From positions 5,001 to 62,168 of the forward strand of contig JANXWK010000013.1 of the NCBI GenBank assembly GCA_025351165.1: DNA of 57,168 nt, written 5' to 3'. Position 1 is the stretch's first letter, and each line of letters begins with the position of its first letter. The stretch is from Hyphomicrobiales bacterium (GTDB lineage: Bacteria; Pseudomonadota; Alphaproteobacteria; Rhizobiales; Beijerinckiaceae). The translations under genes were made by a program, and so were the position numbers. This document shows positions 17,516 through 25,436 of the stretch, one piece after another. The notes below the pieces were generated by a model. The model saw only the letters and a list, made by a program, of their open reading frames with translations, was not told the DNA's origin and did no database searches.

Positions 17516-18403
17516 ATGTCTGTTAATCCAGCACGTTTAATATCAAGTGCATACACCCCAGAAAACATAAAATCAAAAAATGACTTTTCTACTGTTTTAA
17601 ATGCTGAAAATTCAACACTTTCCGTTTCAAGGCCATTAAAAGACACCTATAGTCAAAAGATTGCCTTTGTTTAGTTTTTTGCGGCCGCTGCTTTCATATC
17701 AGAAAATTCCGTCTTGATTTCAGCCATACTGGTTGGATTTTTTGGTACTGTTTGCAATCCAATGAAGTTGGCAAAAAGCTTGTTCAGTAAAAATGAAGGC
17801 AATTCACATACGCGCTCCAGAGCTTCGGCTGCATTACTGAATAATATCAGTTTAAAACGCAAAATGCCTGAAGAAATAGAACAAAAACTTAGACAAAATA
17901 TTTTACTGGCTAAAGAGGATATCAATCAAGACTCATCAGTTCATTCTGAAAATCCACAGGCTCATCTAGTAACAGGAAGTTCAACTGGGGGCCCTGACAA
18001 AGACCCTAAAGACAAAAAAGATAATAGTAAAACGTCAAGAAAAACCAGAGAAGAAAGAGAATTACCTGAACCAAAGACTGAAAAAGGCAGTGTAAGGCGA
18101 GAAAACCGAGACTTAGGTATTGCGAGGATTTCTAGAACTAAAAGTGATGCGTTAAAAAAGTTTTCGCTTAGTAACAGAATTCGCAAGAGCACTATTACAA
18201 AGTCTCGATATCCAAATCCAATCGATGCCAACAGAATAGATAATTTAAATCCCAACGGCGTTGATACTGGATTTGCAGTCACTAAAAATGGTGATTTGTG
18301 GTTTAAACTACCCAACACATCTGTTCGATATGGAGAAAACAAATTCATTAATGCTAAAGATCTGAAAGTGGATTTGATCCGACTGCGTTTATGGCCATAT
18401 TAG
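17516..18403 (+). pseudogene. Unknown gene interrupted by one in-frame amber codon
   Basis: One frame stays open from ATG 17516 to TAA 18403 apart from a single TAG at 17672-17674. The first part is 52 residues (MSVNPARLISSAYTPENIKS...). The part after the TAG reads FFAAAAFISENSVLISAILVG, so with a sense codon at the TAG it would form a hydrophobic, membrane-like segment near residues 49-75. A basic region, a highly charged Lys/Glu stretch and a C-terminal segment (TGFAVTKNGDLWFKLPN) follow; full length would be 295 residues. No family is recognised. Alternatives: a separate short ORF plus a gene starting at ATG 17762 (213 residues), stop-codon read-through, or an error in the sequence. No strong ribosome site precedes 17516. 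Confidence 0.45.
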
Positions 18404-18412
18404 AAAATCTAT

Positions 18413-18694
18413 TTATTCAGCCTCTAAATTTTCTTCCATGTCACTTTTTTCTACCATGTCCATCAACTTTGAAATCTTGATTGCTTTAGTGGTGTGGTAA
18501 GGTCTCATAATCAGGATAACAGTTTCAGTCCCAGGGCAGGCTGCATCATTACAGTCAATTTCTGAAACAGTAACGGCAATATCCTCCTGCTTTTCCATGT
18601 CTGCTTCAAGAATGTCTCTTACCCATTGTTTGATTCGTGCAGCTGCAACTGCATCACGTGGTTTTGGGGTAAAAAACTTTTTAAATAATGACAT
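18413..18694 (-). CDS. Small conserved-type protein next to the zinc locus
   Basis: A 93-residue protein of unknown function. The basic N-terminus (MSLFKKFFTPKPRDAVAAARIKQWVRDIL) leads to a compact domain with IDCNDAACPGTETVILIMRP, whose two cysteines seven residues apart could bind metal or form a redox pair, and an acidic tail. It is the last gene of a minus-strand series (znuA, cobW-like, WD40) and starts 9 bp after the WD40 stop, so it is probably in that operon. A link to metal supply is inferred only from position. ATG start; no signal peptide. Confidence 0.7.
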   Translation of the reverse strand: MSLFKKFFTPKPRDAVAAARIKQWVRDILEADMEKQEDIAVTVSEIDCNDAACPGTETVILIMRPYHTTKAIKISKLMDMVEKSDMEENLEAE

Positions 18695-18703
18695 ATCAAA
18701 GCC

Positions 18704-19684
18704 TTACACAGGGAGTGTCAAAATTCCGGTTACACCATCCTTTGTACCAAAAGCAAGCTGTTGACCATCGCTGCGCCAGCTTAAAGCTGTTACAGTCGCT
18801 CCATCCATTGTTGCGCGCACAACAAGTTCGGACGCGTCTGTCAGACGAACAAGCATGATAAATCCATCTTCGTAACCTAGGGCTAATACGAGCGATTTTG
18901 GATGAAAGCTCACTTTTGTCACGCGTTTTGGGCGAACGCCGCATTCACGAGGAGCCTTGCCAGTTGGACCCTCCTTGCTGGCAAAAGGCCAGATAATAGC
19001 TGCCTCAGCGCCGCTTGTTGCGAGCCAGTTACCGTCCATGGACCACGAAAAGGAACGCGGTTTTGCTGGATAACCCGACATGCGCATATGCGCTTTTTCT
19101 GGAAGTTTCCAACCATGTAACTGATTTTCCTGCATGGATGTTACTACAAAGCGGGAATCTGGTGACCAGGTAACATCAATATGCGAGCCTTTCCACTCCA
19201 GCGTATCTGGCAGGGCTGAGGTATTTGGCATCCACAGTTTTGCGCCACCATTTTGGGCAATTGCCAGCATGTATCCTTTGGGCCGAAAGCTTAGGCCTTG
19301 GCAGGAACTTTCTGTTTCAAGTGTTCTGATTTCACCTTTGCTGTTGCGAGCACGAATGGTTTTGGCAAAACTCCAGGCTAGACTGTCATTTGTACAGGTG
19401 AGAGCGTCTATCCAGCAGCTTTTTTCGTTCACAATGGTTGTGTGTGTGCCATCTGGTGTTGTTGCGACTATTTTTCCATCGTCTCCACCAGTGTAAAGTG
19501 TTTTATTATTTGAGCTTGCAACCAGAATACAGCCCTCGTGAAGCTGATGTCTGGTTTTATTGTAAAGAACAGATCCGTCTGCAAGTGCAAAAAAAGGCGT
19601 ATCGCCTATGAATTGAACGGCGATAACAAATTCATCTACATCTTGTTGCCGCACATGCTGCGTAAGGGAATCGGGCACAGGCAT
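18704..19684 (-). CDS. WD40-repeat protein cotranscribed with zinc genes
   Basis: A 326-residue protein made of WD40-type blades, for example TLEWKGSHIDVTWSPDSRFVVTSMQE, RSFSWSMDGNWLATSGAEAAIIWPF, VTKVSFHPKSLVLALGYEDGFIMLVRL and VTALSWRSDGQQLAFGTKDGVTGIL. About seven blades fit, giving one cytoplasmic beta-propeller. There is no signal peptide. The gene begins 3 bp after the stop of the CobW-like GTPase gene, so the two are very likely coupled. It may be a protein-interaction scaffold for metal delivery, an inference from context only. Confidence 0.85.
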   Translation of the reverse strand: MPVPDSLTQHVRQQDVDEFVIAVQFIGDTPFFALADGSVLYNKTRHQLHEGCILVASSNNKTLYTGGDDGKIVATTPDGTHTTIVNEKSCWIDALTCTNDSLAWSFAKTIRARNSKGEIRTLETESSCQGLSFRPKGYMLAIAQNGGAKLWMPNTSALPDTLEWKGSHIDVTWSPDSRFVVTSMQENQLHGWKLPEKAHMRMSGYPAKPRSFSWSMDGNWLATSGAEAAIIWPFASKEGPTGKAPRECGVRPKRVTKVSFHPKSLVLALGYEDGFIMLVRLTDASELVVRATMDGATVTALSWRSDGQQLAFGTKDGVTGILTLPV

Positions 19685-19687
19685 ATC

Positions 19688-20767
19688 TTAAGCAGCGCAG
19701 GCCAAAAATCCTTTACGGATTTCATCTTCTTTGAGTTTTCTGCCAATAAATACAATTTTGGATTGGCGCTTTTCGGCTGGCATCCATTCGCGTTGCAAAT
19801 CACCATCCAGTATCATGTGCACGCCTTGAAACACAAAGCGTTTTGGTTCATTTTTAAACGCTAGGATGCCTTTTGAACGTAAAATATCTGCGCCATCTTT
19901 TTGCATGAGGTCATTGACCCAGGCCATGAATTTTTCACCATCTATGTCACCAGCAACCTGTATGGAGATGGAGTGCATATTCTCATCATGGTAGTGCTTC
20001 AGGCCATGATCATTGGTGTTGGAATGCGTATGTGCGTTACTGTCATGTGAATGGGCGTGATCATGCCCATGATGATGCGAATGGCTGTGATCGTGTTTGT
20101 GGTCGTGGTCATGATGATCAGAATTTTTCAGAAATGCGGGCTCAATTTCCAGAATACGCTCAAGATCAAATGCGCCCTGGCCCAGCACAGTTTCCAACGG
20201 CACCTGGCTATGCGTGGTTTTATGAAGTTTGGCATATGGGTTAATGCTACGAATACGCCCTTCAACTTCTGCCAATTCATCTGTACTCACAAGATCAATT
20301 TTGTTGAGAATAATAACATCAGCAAAAGCAATCTGGTTTTTAGCTTCTGGAGCATCAATCAACCGGGCAAGTAACCATTTTGCATCGGCTACGGTTACAA
20401 CCGCGTCAAGACATGTTTTTTCCTGCACATCCTGATCTACAAAGAAGGTCTGCGCTACGGGAGCAGGGTCTGCAAGACCCGTTGTTTCCACAATAATGGC
20501 ATCAAATTTTGTCTTACGCCTCATCAGGCCTTCAATGATACGAATAAGGTCACCACGCACATTGCAGCAGATGCAGCCATTGTTCATTTCGAACACTTCT
20601 TCATCGGCTCCGACAACCAGCTCGTTATCAATACCAATTTCGCCAAATTCATTGACAATAACAGCATATTTTTTGCCATGCTGTTCAGTGAGAATGCGAT
20701 TGAGAAGCGTGGTTTTACCTGCTCCCAAATAGCCTGTAATAACTGTAACTGGAGTTTTTCCTGACAT
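19688..20767 (-). CDS. CobW-family GTPase, putative zinc metallochaperone
   Basis: G3E-family GTPase (COG0523). Walker A is [15 protein letters not shown] near the N-terminus; the CxCC metal-binding motif appears as [21 protein letters not shown] and NKIDL are further nucleotide-binding motifs. A very His/Asp-rich linker ([18 protein letters not shown] and beyond, about residues 215-265) separates the GTPase from the CobW C-terminal domain. Such proteins are thought to deliver zinc to client enzymes under zinc shortage. The ATG at 20767 is chosen because AAAGGAT lies 10 nt before it; an ATG at 20776 has almost no space after that site. The gene starts 15 bp after znuA. Confidence 0.92.
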   Translation of the reverse strand: MSGKTPVTVITGYLGAGKTTLLNRILTEQHGKKYAVIVNEFGEIGIDNELVVGADEEVFEMNNGCICCNVRGDLIRIIEGLMRRKTKFDAIIVETTGLADPAPVAQTFFVDQDVQEKTCLDAVVTVADAKWLLARLIDAPEAKNQIAFADVIILNKIDLVSTDELAEVEGRIRSINPYAKLHKTTHSQVPLETVLGQGAFDLERILEIEPAFLKNSDHHDHDHKHDHSHSHHHGHDHAHSHDSNAHTHSNTNDHGLKHYHDENMHSISIQVAGDIDGEKFMAWVNDLMQKDGADILRSKGILAFKNEPKRFVFQGVHMILDGDLQREWMPAEKRQSKIVFIGRKLKEDEIRKGFLACAA

Positions 20768-20782
20768 TATTGCCATATCCTT

Positions 20783-21688
20783 TTAATTCAGGGCCTGCAC
20801 TATCTGCTCGCTGTTGTGGCGCATCATATCCATATAAGTAGCAGCCTTGCCACTTTCACTGGATAAACTATCAGAAAAAATTGTACCACCTATTTTTATC
20901 CCTGTTTCAGAGGCAATGCGTTGAAGAAGACGGGGATCTGTAATATTTTCAACAAACATGGCTGTAATTTTTTCAGCCTTTATCTGGCGGATAATTTTTG
21001 CAACATCTTTTGCTGAGGCTTCAGCATCGGTTGAGATGCCCTGGGGAGCAATAAACTCTAAATTGTATTTTTTAGCAAAATAGCCAAATGCATCATGTGA
21101 TGTAATGATCTTGCGCTTTGAGGCTGGAATTTTGACCATAGCTGTTTTTATTTCAGCTTCAAGGATATTCAATTTATCAATGTATAGAGTTGCGTTTTTT
21201 TCATATACCACTTTCCCAGCAGGGTCAGCTTCGATAAGTGCATTACGTATATTGATACTGTAAGTTTTCGCATTGGCAATATCGTGCCATGCATGTGGGT
21301 CTACTGCACCGTGGGTGTGATCATGCGCATCTTTGGATTTTAAAGGATTCACACTTTTGGTTGATGTTACAATTGCAGCTTTTGTGCCAGAGGATGCTAC
21401 CAGGCGATCCATCCAGCTTTCAAATTTCAAGCCGTTAATGAAGATGACCTTTGCCTGCACCAGTTTTTGAGCATCATTTGGCGTTGGCGCATACACATGG
21501 GCATCTGCGCCCGCTGCTACCAGTGTTGTAAGGTTTATTCGATCACCGCCAATATTCTTAATAAAATCACCTAGAATGGAGAAGCTTGCAACAACTGGCA
21601 TTTTTGTTTCTTGAGCCAAAGACGGTACAGTGGCCAGCAACCCTGTTGCCAGAATAAAATTTTTAAGAATAGTGCGACGATACTGCAT
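20783..21688 (-). CDS. znuA: Zinc ABC transporter periplasmic binding protein
   Basis: Cluster A-I solute-binding protein that captures zinc (possibly manganese) in the periplasm. A signal peptide spans about residues 1-26 (MQYRRTILKNFILATGLLATVPSLAQ). Metal-ligand positions appear as AHVYAPTP, VDPHAWHD, TSHDAFGYFAKKY and an acidic residue near FSDSL; a short His/Asp loop (DAHDHTHG) is present, shorter than in typical ZnuA. The ATG at 21688 follows AAAGGA and gives an intact signal peptide; the upstream in-frame codon is rejected. A Zur-like palindrome ends 28 bp upstream, so znuA and downstream cobW/WD40 genes should be induced in zinc shortage. Confidence 0.88.
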   Translation of the reverse strand: MQYRRTILKNFILATGLLATVPSLAQETKMPVVASFSILGDFIKNIGGDRINLTTLVAAGADAHVYAPTPNDAQKLVQAKVIFINGLKFESWMDRLVASSGTKAAIVTSTKSVNPLKSKDAHDHTHGAVDPHAWHDIANAKTYSINIRNALIEADPAGKVVYEKNATLYIDKLNILEAEIKTAMVKIPASKRKIITSHDAFGYFAKKYNLEFIAPQGISTDAEASAKDVAKIIRQIKAEKITAMFVENITDPRLLQRIASETGIKIGGTIFSDSLSSESGKAATYMDMMRHNSEQIVQALN

Positions 21689-21715
21689 AGTAAATCCTTT
21701 ATAGGTAACCAACAC

Positions 21716-21740
21716 TGATATGTTATATTATAACATATCA
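21716..21740 (-). promoter_or_regulatory. Zur-box-like operator of znuA
   Basis: A perfect 12+1+12 palindrome with the core TGTTATA-T-TATAACA (21721-21735) flanked by TGATA and TATCA. The core equals the known Zur operator pattern TGTTATA-N-TATAACA. It lies between znuA (start 21688) and the end of znuB, so it serves znuA and genes after it. Zur itself is not in the window. Confidence 0.85.
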
Positions 21741-21781
21741 TTAACAGGATGAAATTCAGCTTCTCAAGCGCGCAAGTATTT

Positions 21782-22651
21782 CTAACCGTGCAAGTGTTTC
21801 TGGGGTAACAGTCTCCAGATATATCCGTTGGAGCGGCCAAAGATCATTGAGAGTATGTAAATGGTGCCCAGCGTCAAAATGATGGATGGTCCACTGGGGC
21901 TACCAAGATGGTAAGATAAAACCAGCCCAATTATACCGCCAATCAGGGCTATGACCGTCGCAATAATAATCATGCTTGTAATGTCACGTGTCCAGAAATG
22001 CGCTGTAATGGCTGGCAGCATCATCATGCCAACCGCCATTAATGTGCCCAGGGCATGAAAACCCGCCACTAGATTCAACACAACCAGCCCTAAAAACAAA
22101 ATATGTGTTGGTGCGCCTGCTCGACTGACTGAACGTAAAAAGCCAGGATCTACACATTCCATGACAAGTGGACGATATACTGTGGCAAGGGTCAAAAGAC
22201 TAATGCTTGAAATGCCTGCCAATAAAACAAGTGTCTGGTTATCAAGGGCTAGAACAGTACCAAATAATACGTGCAGTAAATCAACATTTGAGCCTTTCAT
22301 TGAAATTATTATAACACCAAGTGCCAATGAAATAAGATAAAAACCAGCCAAGGATGCGTCTTCAGCCAGGCGTGTTGTTCTGGTCACAATACCTGCCAGA
22401 ACTGCAACCATGAACCCTGCCAGAAGGCCACCTATTGTCATTGCTCCAAGTGATAAGCCTGAAACCAAATATCCAATGGCAGCACCAGGAAGAATGGCAT
22501 GTGCCATAGCATCGCCAATGAGGCTCATACGGCGCAGCATAAGAAAAACACCAATGGGGCCAGCTCCCAGGCTAAGAGCGAAAATACCCACAAGTGCACG
22601 GCGCATGAATTCAAATTCAGCAAAAGGAGCTATGAGCAGCGTGTATATCAT
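21782..22651 (-). CDS. znuB: Zinc ABC transporter permease
   Basis: Inner-membrane permease of the ZnuB/ABC-3 family, with eight or so hydrophobic segments. It carries the conserved block GPIGVFLMLRRMSLIGDAMAHAILPGAAIGYL that contacts the ATPase, and a later VGMMMLPAITAHF segment. The ATG at 22651 overlaps the znuC stop (ATGA), showing translational coupling; a TTG five codons upstream is rejected. The C-terminus ends in a His-containing tail (KHLHG). With znuC and znuA it forms the high-affinity zinc importer. Confidence 0.92.
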   Translation of the reverse strand: MIYTLLIAPFAEFEFMRRALVGIFALSLGAGPIGVFLMLRRMSLIGDAMAHAILPGAAIGYLVSGLSLGAMTIGGLLAGFMVAVLAGIVTRTTRLAEDASLAGFYLISLALGVIIISMKGSNVDLLHVLFGTVLALDNQTLVLLAGISSISLLTLATVYRPLVMECVDPGFLRSVSRAGAPTHILFLGLVVLNLVAGFHALGTLMAVGMMMLPAITAHFWTRDITSMIIIATVIALIGGIIGLVLSYHLGSPSGPSIILTLGTIYILSMIFGRSNGYIWRLLPQKHLHG

Positions 22652-23409
22652 ATGACCTGTTCGCAAACTTGAGCGTGCCTGTCAAAAGCTTCCACCATTT
22701 GACGTGCGCGAAGCAAATTATGTGGCTGAAGAGTGTCATGTGTTTTACCCCAGGCAATCATTTCCCGTGCAAGGAGTAGAGTTTGAGGGAAATGCTGCTC
22801 AACAATTGCCATATCATGCAGCACAGCAAGAACTGTACGACCTTCATGGTTCCAATGGTGGATAAGATTTATAAGATCATCAACAGTTTTTGTATCTATG
22901 GCAGTAAAGGGTTCATCAAGCAGGATAAGTGAAGCATCCTGCAATAAAAGCCGCGCAAAAAGTGCACGCTGCATTTGCCCACCTGAAAGTGTGCCAATGG
23001 GGCGATTTTCAAAACCATTCAGGCCAACACTATTGATAGCATCTGTGATTTTGTCCTTGAGCAAGGTGCTCAAGCCTCCAAACAGTCCAGATTTTCGCCA
23101 GCATCCCATAGAAACCAAGTCATATACACTAATGGGGAACTTTAAATCAATGTCAGCTAACTGTGGCAGGTAAGCAATGTTTTTCTGTTTTTGCCCGCAA
23201 TAATTAATATCACCCGAGAGGGGTGATAATGTGCCCATAATGGATTTAAGCAGAGTGGATTTACCAGCGCCGTTTGGGCCAATAATGGCGAGTAATGTGC
23301 CTTTTGGTATTTCGCCCTGCAGGTGATGCACAGCAGGATGGCGATCATAGCCAAGGGTAAGATTGTTGAATTTCAAAGCATTCAAGGTTGTGTCCAAGGT
23401 CGTGTTCAT
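22648..23409 (-). CDS. znuC: Zinc ABC transporter ATP-binding protein
   Basis: ABC ATPase energising the zinc importer. Walker A is IGPNGAGKSTLLKSIMG, the Q-loop is near YLPQLADID, the signature is LSGGQMQRALFARLL, Walker B is SLILLDEPFTAID, and the switch His is in VLHDMAIVEQHF. The ATG at 23409 overlaps the stop of an upstream 47-codon ORF by ATGA, which is why it is preferred to the ATG at 23424. The gene overlaps znuB by 4 bp downstream. Expression should be driven from the Zur-like site upstream of the small ORF. Confidence 0.9.
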   Translation of the reverse strand: MNTTLDTTLNALKFNNLTLGYDRHPAVHHLQGEIPKGTLLAIIGPNGAGKSTLLKSIMGTLSPLSGDINYCGQKQKNIAYLPQLADIDLKFPISVYDLVSMGCWRKSGLFGGLSTLLKDKITDAINSVGLNGFENRPIGTLSGGQMQRALFARLLLQDASLILLDEPFTAIDTKTVDDLINLIHHWNHEGRTVLAVLHDMAIVEQHFPQTLLLAREMIAWGKTHDTLQPHNLLRARQMVEAFDRHAQVCEQVI

Positions 23410-23549
23410 GGCATTACTACCCATAGTGTACTCAGCCAGAGCAGCACTAGAATACTCAAGGATATGAAAATTCTTTGAGTGAGTGAAAACTGCAACAAGG
23501 AGGGGGTGGGTCGTAGTCCAGGCTGTTTATGTGTGTGTGAATGTAACAT
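23406..23549 (-). CDS. 47-residue His-rich single-span membrane protein coupled to znuC
   Basis: A short ORF absent from long-ORF lists. It begins MLHSHTHKQPGLRP, with three His in the first seven residues, and continues into one strongly hydrophobic segment (IFISLSILVLLWLSTLWVVM, about 27-46), ending with Pro and stop. Its TGA overlaps the ATG of znuC in the ATGA arrangement also used between znuC and znuB, and a palindromic Zur-like site lies about 30 bp upstream of its ATG. The position as first gene of the zinc-importer operon and the His-rich end suggest a small membrane partner of ZnuBC or a zinc buffer. The Shine-Dalgarno is weak. It might instead be only a leader that sets znuC translation. 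Confidence 0.55.
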   Translation of the reverse strand: MLHSHTHKQPGLRPTPSLLQFSLTQRIFISLSILVLLWLSTLWVVMP

Positions 23550-23579
23550 GGGCTACTTATAGCAGGGCATTTTCTAAAT

Positions 23580-23594
23580 TGTAATAGTATTACA
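23580..23594 (-). promoter_or_regulatory. Second Zur-like palindrome, upstream of the znuC-znuB operon
   Basis: Perfect inverted repeat TGTAATA-G-TATTACA, spaced like the Zur core upstream of znuA but with one changed base in each half. It lies 30 bp before the small ORF that opens the znuCB operon and 30 bp from the end of the ydcH-like gene. Confidence 0.6.
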
Positions 23595-23624
23595 TTGCAT
23601 GTTTTAAATAACTAAAAGCAAAAT

Positions 23625-23843
23625 CTATGCAATTATATCAGGTGTTAAATAGTCTGAAAGCTCTGAAATGCGGTCTTTAATCAATAGTTTACGTTTTTTT
23701 AGCCGCTGAATTTGTAATTTGTCAGGGGTTCCAACCTGTTCAAGTGCAAGAATTGCAGCATCCAGGTCGCTATGTTCCTGTCTGTAGCGCTCCAGTTCAC
23801 GTAACTGGATTTCCTGCTGTTCTGTTGAAAATTCCCTACGCAT
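23625..23843 (-). CDS. YdcH-family (DUF465) small protein
   Basis: A 72-residue helical protein. The pattern ELERYRQEHSDLDAAILAL followed by LQIQRLKKRKLLIKDRISEL is the two-helix DUF465/YdcH signature, with a charged KKRKLLIKD core. Function is unknown for the family, which is widespread in Alphaproteobacteria. Start ATG; divergent to a second member 240 bp away. The intergenic DNA between them holds TTAACCCCTAACC (23877-23889) and is otherwise featureless. Confidence 0.8.
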   Translation of the reverse strand: MRREFSTEQQEIQLRELERYRQEHSDLDAAILALEQVGTPDKLQIQRLKKRKLLIKDRISELSDYLTPDIIA

Positions 23844-24081
23844 GCAACTTATCCAAAAAACAGTGAGCTTTTAAGCTTAACCCCTAACCGATGATTGTAG
23901 AATAATGCAACCACGCATTTTATGTGCATTGTCTAATTACATTTTTTATCCTTGGTTAGGCAAGTGTTTCAGTTTGACATAGCTTTAAGATATTTTCATG
24001 AAAAGACCTTAAATAGACCCTTGCCAGATGTCATGAATGTGTCATGCTGATGATGTTCTTAACTCATTCAAGGAGACATAT

Positions 24082-24270
24082 ATGTCGATCACTGCGCATC
24101 TTTCTTCACTTGAAACGAAACATCGCACAATCGAAACCGAGATTGTTCAGGAACTTTCCCGTCCCAAAGCAGATACAGTCAAGCTGAAAGCGTTGAAACA
24201 GAAGAAGCTTGCCATCAAAGACACCATTACGAAAATCAAAGGACGAGAGACACCCGAAAGTCTCCATTAG
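24082..24270 (+). CDS. YdcH-family (DUF465) small protein, second copy
   Basis: A 62-residue relative of the protein at 23625: MSITAHLSSLETKHRTIETEI then VKLKALKQKKLAIKDTITKIK. The ATG at 24082 is preceded by a strong AAGGAG; the longer reading from 24037 is rejected. A clear terminator follows, so it is a monocistronic transcript. The lysine-rich helix core matches the family; its function is unknown. Confidence 0.88.
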   Translation: MSITAHLSSLETKHRTIETEIVQELSRPKADTVKLKALKQKKLAIKDTITKIKGRETPESLH

Positions 24271-24299
24271 GTGTTATATATCAAGTAGATGTACGTTTG

Positions 24300-24329
24300 A
24301 ATGCGCTGCCTTACGGGAGCGCATTTTTT
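24300..24329 (+). terminator. Terminator of the second ydcH-like gene
   Basis: Eight-bp stem AATGCGCT/AGCGCATT (24300-24307 with 24318-24325), 10-nt loop, followed by four further T residues. Confidence 0.85.
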
Positions 24330-24382
24330 GCGAAAAGTGCTCATTCACTAAAAGTTGAAAGGCAATAACCTTAATTGCCTCT

Positions 24383-24411
24383 TTTACAACATAGTATTTC
24401 TGTTGTATGAA
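24383..24411 (+). promoter_or_regulatory. Candidate vegetative promoter for rpoH
   Basis: TTTACA at 24383-24388 and TATGAA at 24406-24411 with a 17-bp spacer, 73 bp before the rpoH ATG. A GC-rich imperfect hairpin (GGCTC 24427-24431 with GAGCC 24463-24467, inner CGGC/GCCG) lies in the leader. No clear heat-shock (sigma-32) promoter is seen. Confidence 0.4.
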
Positions 24412-24483
24412 TAAAGCACAGCGGCTGGCTCTTGCGGCCGTGACAGGCTTGCCGATTACCGGGAGCCTATATGGAGGTTTAAC

Positions 24484-25365
24484 ATGGCAGGTTCTGTTTT
24501 GCCGATGATTTCGGCTGATGCTGGTTTATCACGCTATATCTCAGAAATTCGTAAATTTCCAGTTTTAAAGCCAGATGAAGAATTTATGCTATCCAAGCGC
24601 TATCTTGACCATAATGACTCAAAAGCTGCCCATAGGCTTGTAACATCCCATCTACGTTTAGTCGTCAAAATTGCCATGGGCTATCGAGGTTACGGGTTAC
24701 CTGTTGGCGAGGTGGTATCTGAAGGTAATATTGGACTTATGCAAGCTGTGAAGCGTTTTGACCCGGATCGTGGATTTCGCCTTGCAACTTATGCAATGTG
24801 GTGGATAAAAGCATCCATTCAGGAATATGTGCTGCGCTCCTGGTCGCTGGTTAAAATGGGGACGACTGCCAATCAGAAAAAGCTTTTTTTCAATTTGCGT
24901 AAAGCAAAGTCGCAGATTGATGCTTTGGGGGAAGGCGATCTCCATCCAGATCATGTCAAATCCATTGCGGTTAAGCTTGGTGTGCATGAGCGTGAAGTTA
25001 TTGAGATGAATAATCGCCTTGGAGGCGATTCATCGCTCAATGCTCCCATGAACAGCGATGATGAAACGGGACAGTGGCAGGATATGCTGGTTGACCAGCG
25101 CTCTACCCAGGAAACTTTATTAGTTGAGCATGAGGAAAAAGATAATCGTCATGGGGCGCTCATGAGTGCAATGGCAGGACTCAATCCTCGTGAACGCCGT
25201 ATAATCGAAGCGCGAAAACTTGCAGATGAGCCAGTGACTCTCGAAGAGCTGTCAGAAGAATTTGGCGTCTCAAGAGAGCGTGTACGCCAGATTGAAACTC
25301 GGGCGTTTGAAAAGCTCCAGCAGGCTGTCCTAAAATCCGATGCTCTTTTGCAAATAGCGGCTTAA
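24484..25365 (+). CDS. rpoH: RNA polymerase heat-shock sigma factor RpoH (sigma-32)
   Basis: Alternative sigma factor directing heat-shock genes. At 293 residues it has region 2 (LVTSHLRLVVKIAMGYRGYGLPVGEVVSEGNIGLMQAV then FATYAMWWIKASIQEY-like RLATYAMWWIK), the RpoH box typical of this group (NQKKLFFNLRKAK), and a region 4 helix-turn-helix (TLEELSEEFGVSRERVRQIETRAFEKL). No region 1.1, which separates it from RpoD. The ATG follows GGAGG. The leader is GC-rich and could fold, as rpoH leaders often do for thermal control. Some Alphaproteobacteria have two RpoH copies; only one is seen here. Confidence 0.95.
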   Translation: MAGSVLPMISADAGLSRYISEIRKFPVLKPDEEFMLSKRYLDHNDSKAAHRLVTSHLRLVVKIAMGYRGYGLPVGEVVSEGNIGLMQAVKRFDPDRGFRLATYAMWWIKASIQEYVLRSWSLVKMGTTANQKKLFFNLRKAKSQIDALGEGDLHPDHVKSIAVKLGVHEREVIEMNNRLGGDSSLNAPMNSDDETGQWQDMLVDQRSTQETLLVEHEEKDNRHGALMSAMAGLNPRERRIIEARKLADEPVTLEELSEEFGVSRERVRQIETRAFEKLQQAVLKSDALLQIAA

Positions 25366-25388
25366 CGATAAGAGTTAAATTTGACGAT

Positions 25389-25415
25389 TGCGCAGCTGAT
25401 GCCTTTAGCTGCGCA
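25389..25415. terminator. Hairpin between convergent rpoH and flhB-like genes
   Basis: Perfect 9-bp stem TGCGCAGCT/AGCTGCGCA with a 9-nt loop just after the rpoH stop. The T tract is poor (CGTTATTT), so termination is likely but not certain. Confidence 0.5.
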
Positions 25416-25436
25416 CGTTATTTAGCAGATAATTTT

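Noticed and set aside
17671-17925. Minus-strand 84-residue ORF ending MAEIKTEFSDMKAAAAKN
   Set aside because: The tail looks phasin-like at first, but the rest does not fit that family and the ORF is antisense to the longer frame through 17516-18403. Chance is more likely.
24407-24508. Possible 33-codon leader peptide (MNKAQRLALAAVTG...) before rpoH
   Set aside because: Its ATG overlaps the best -10 box and it has no ribosome site; the GC-rich stretch is better explained as a structured leader.
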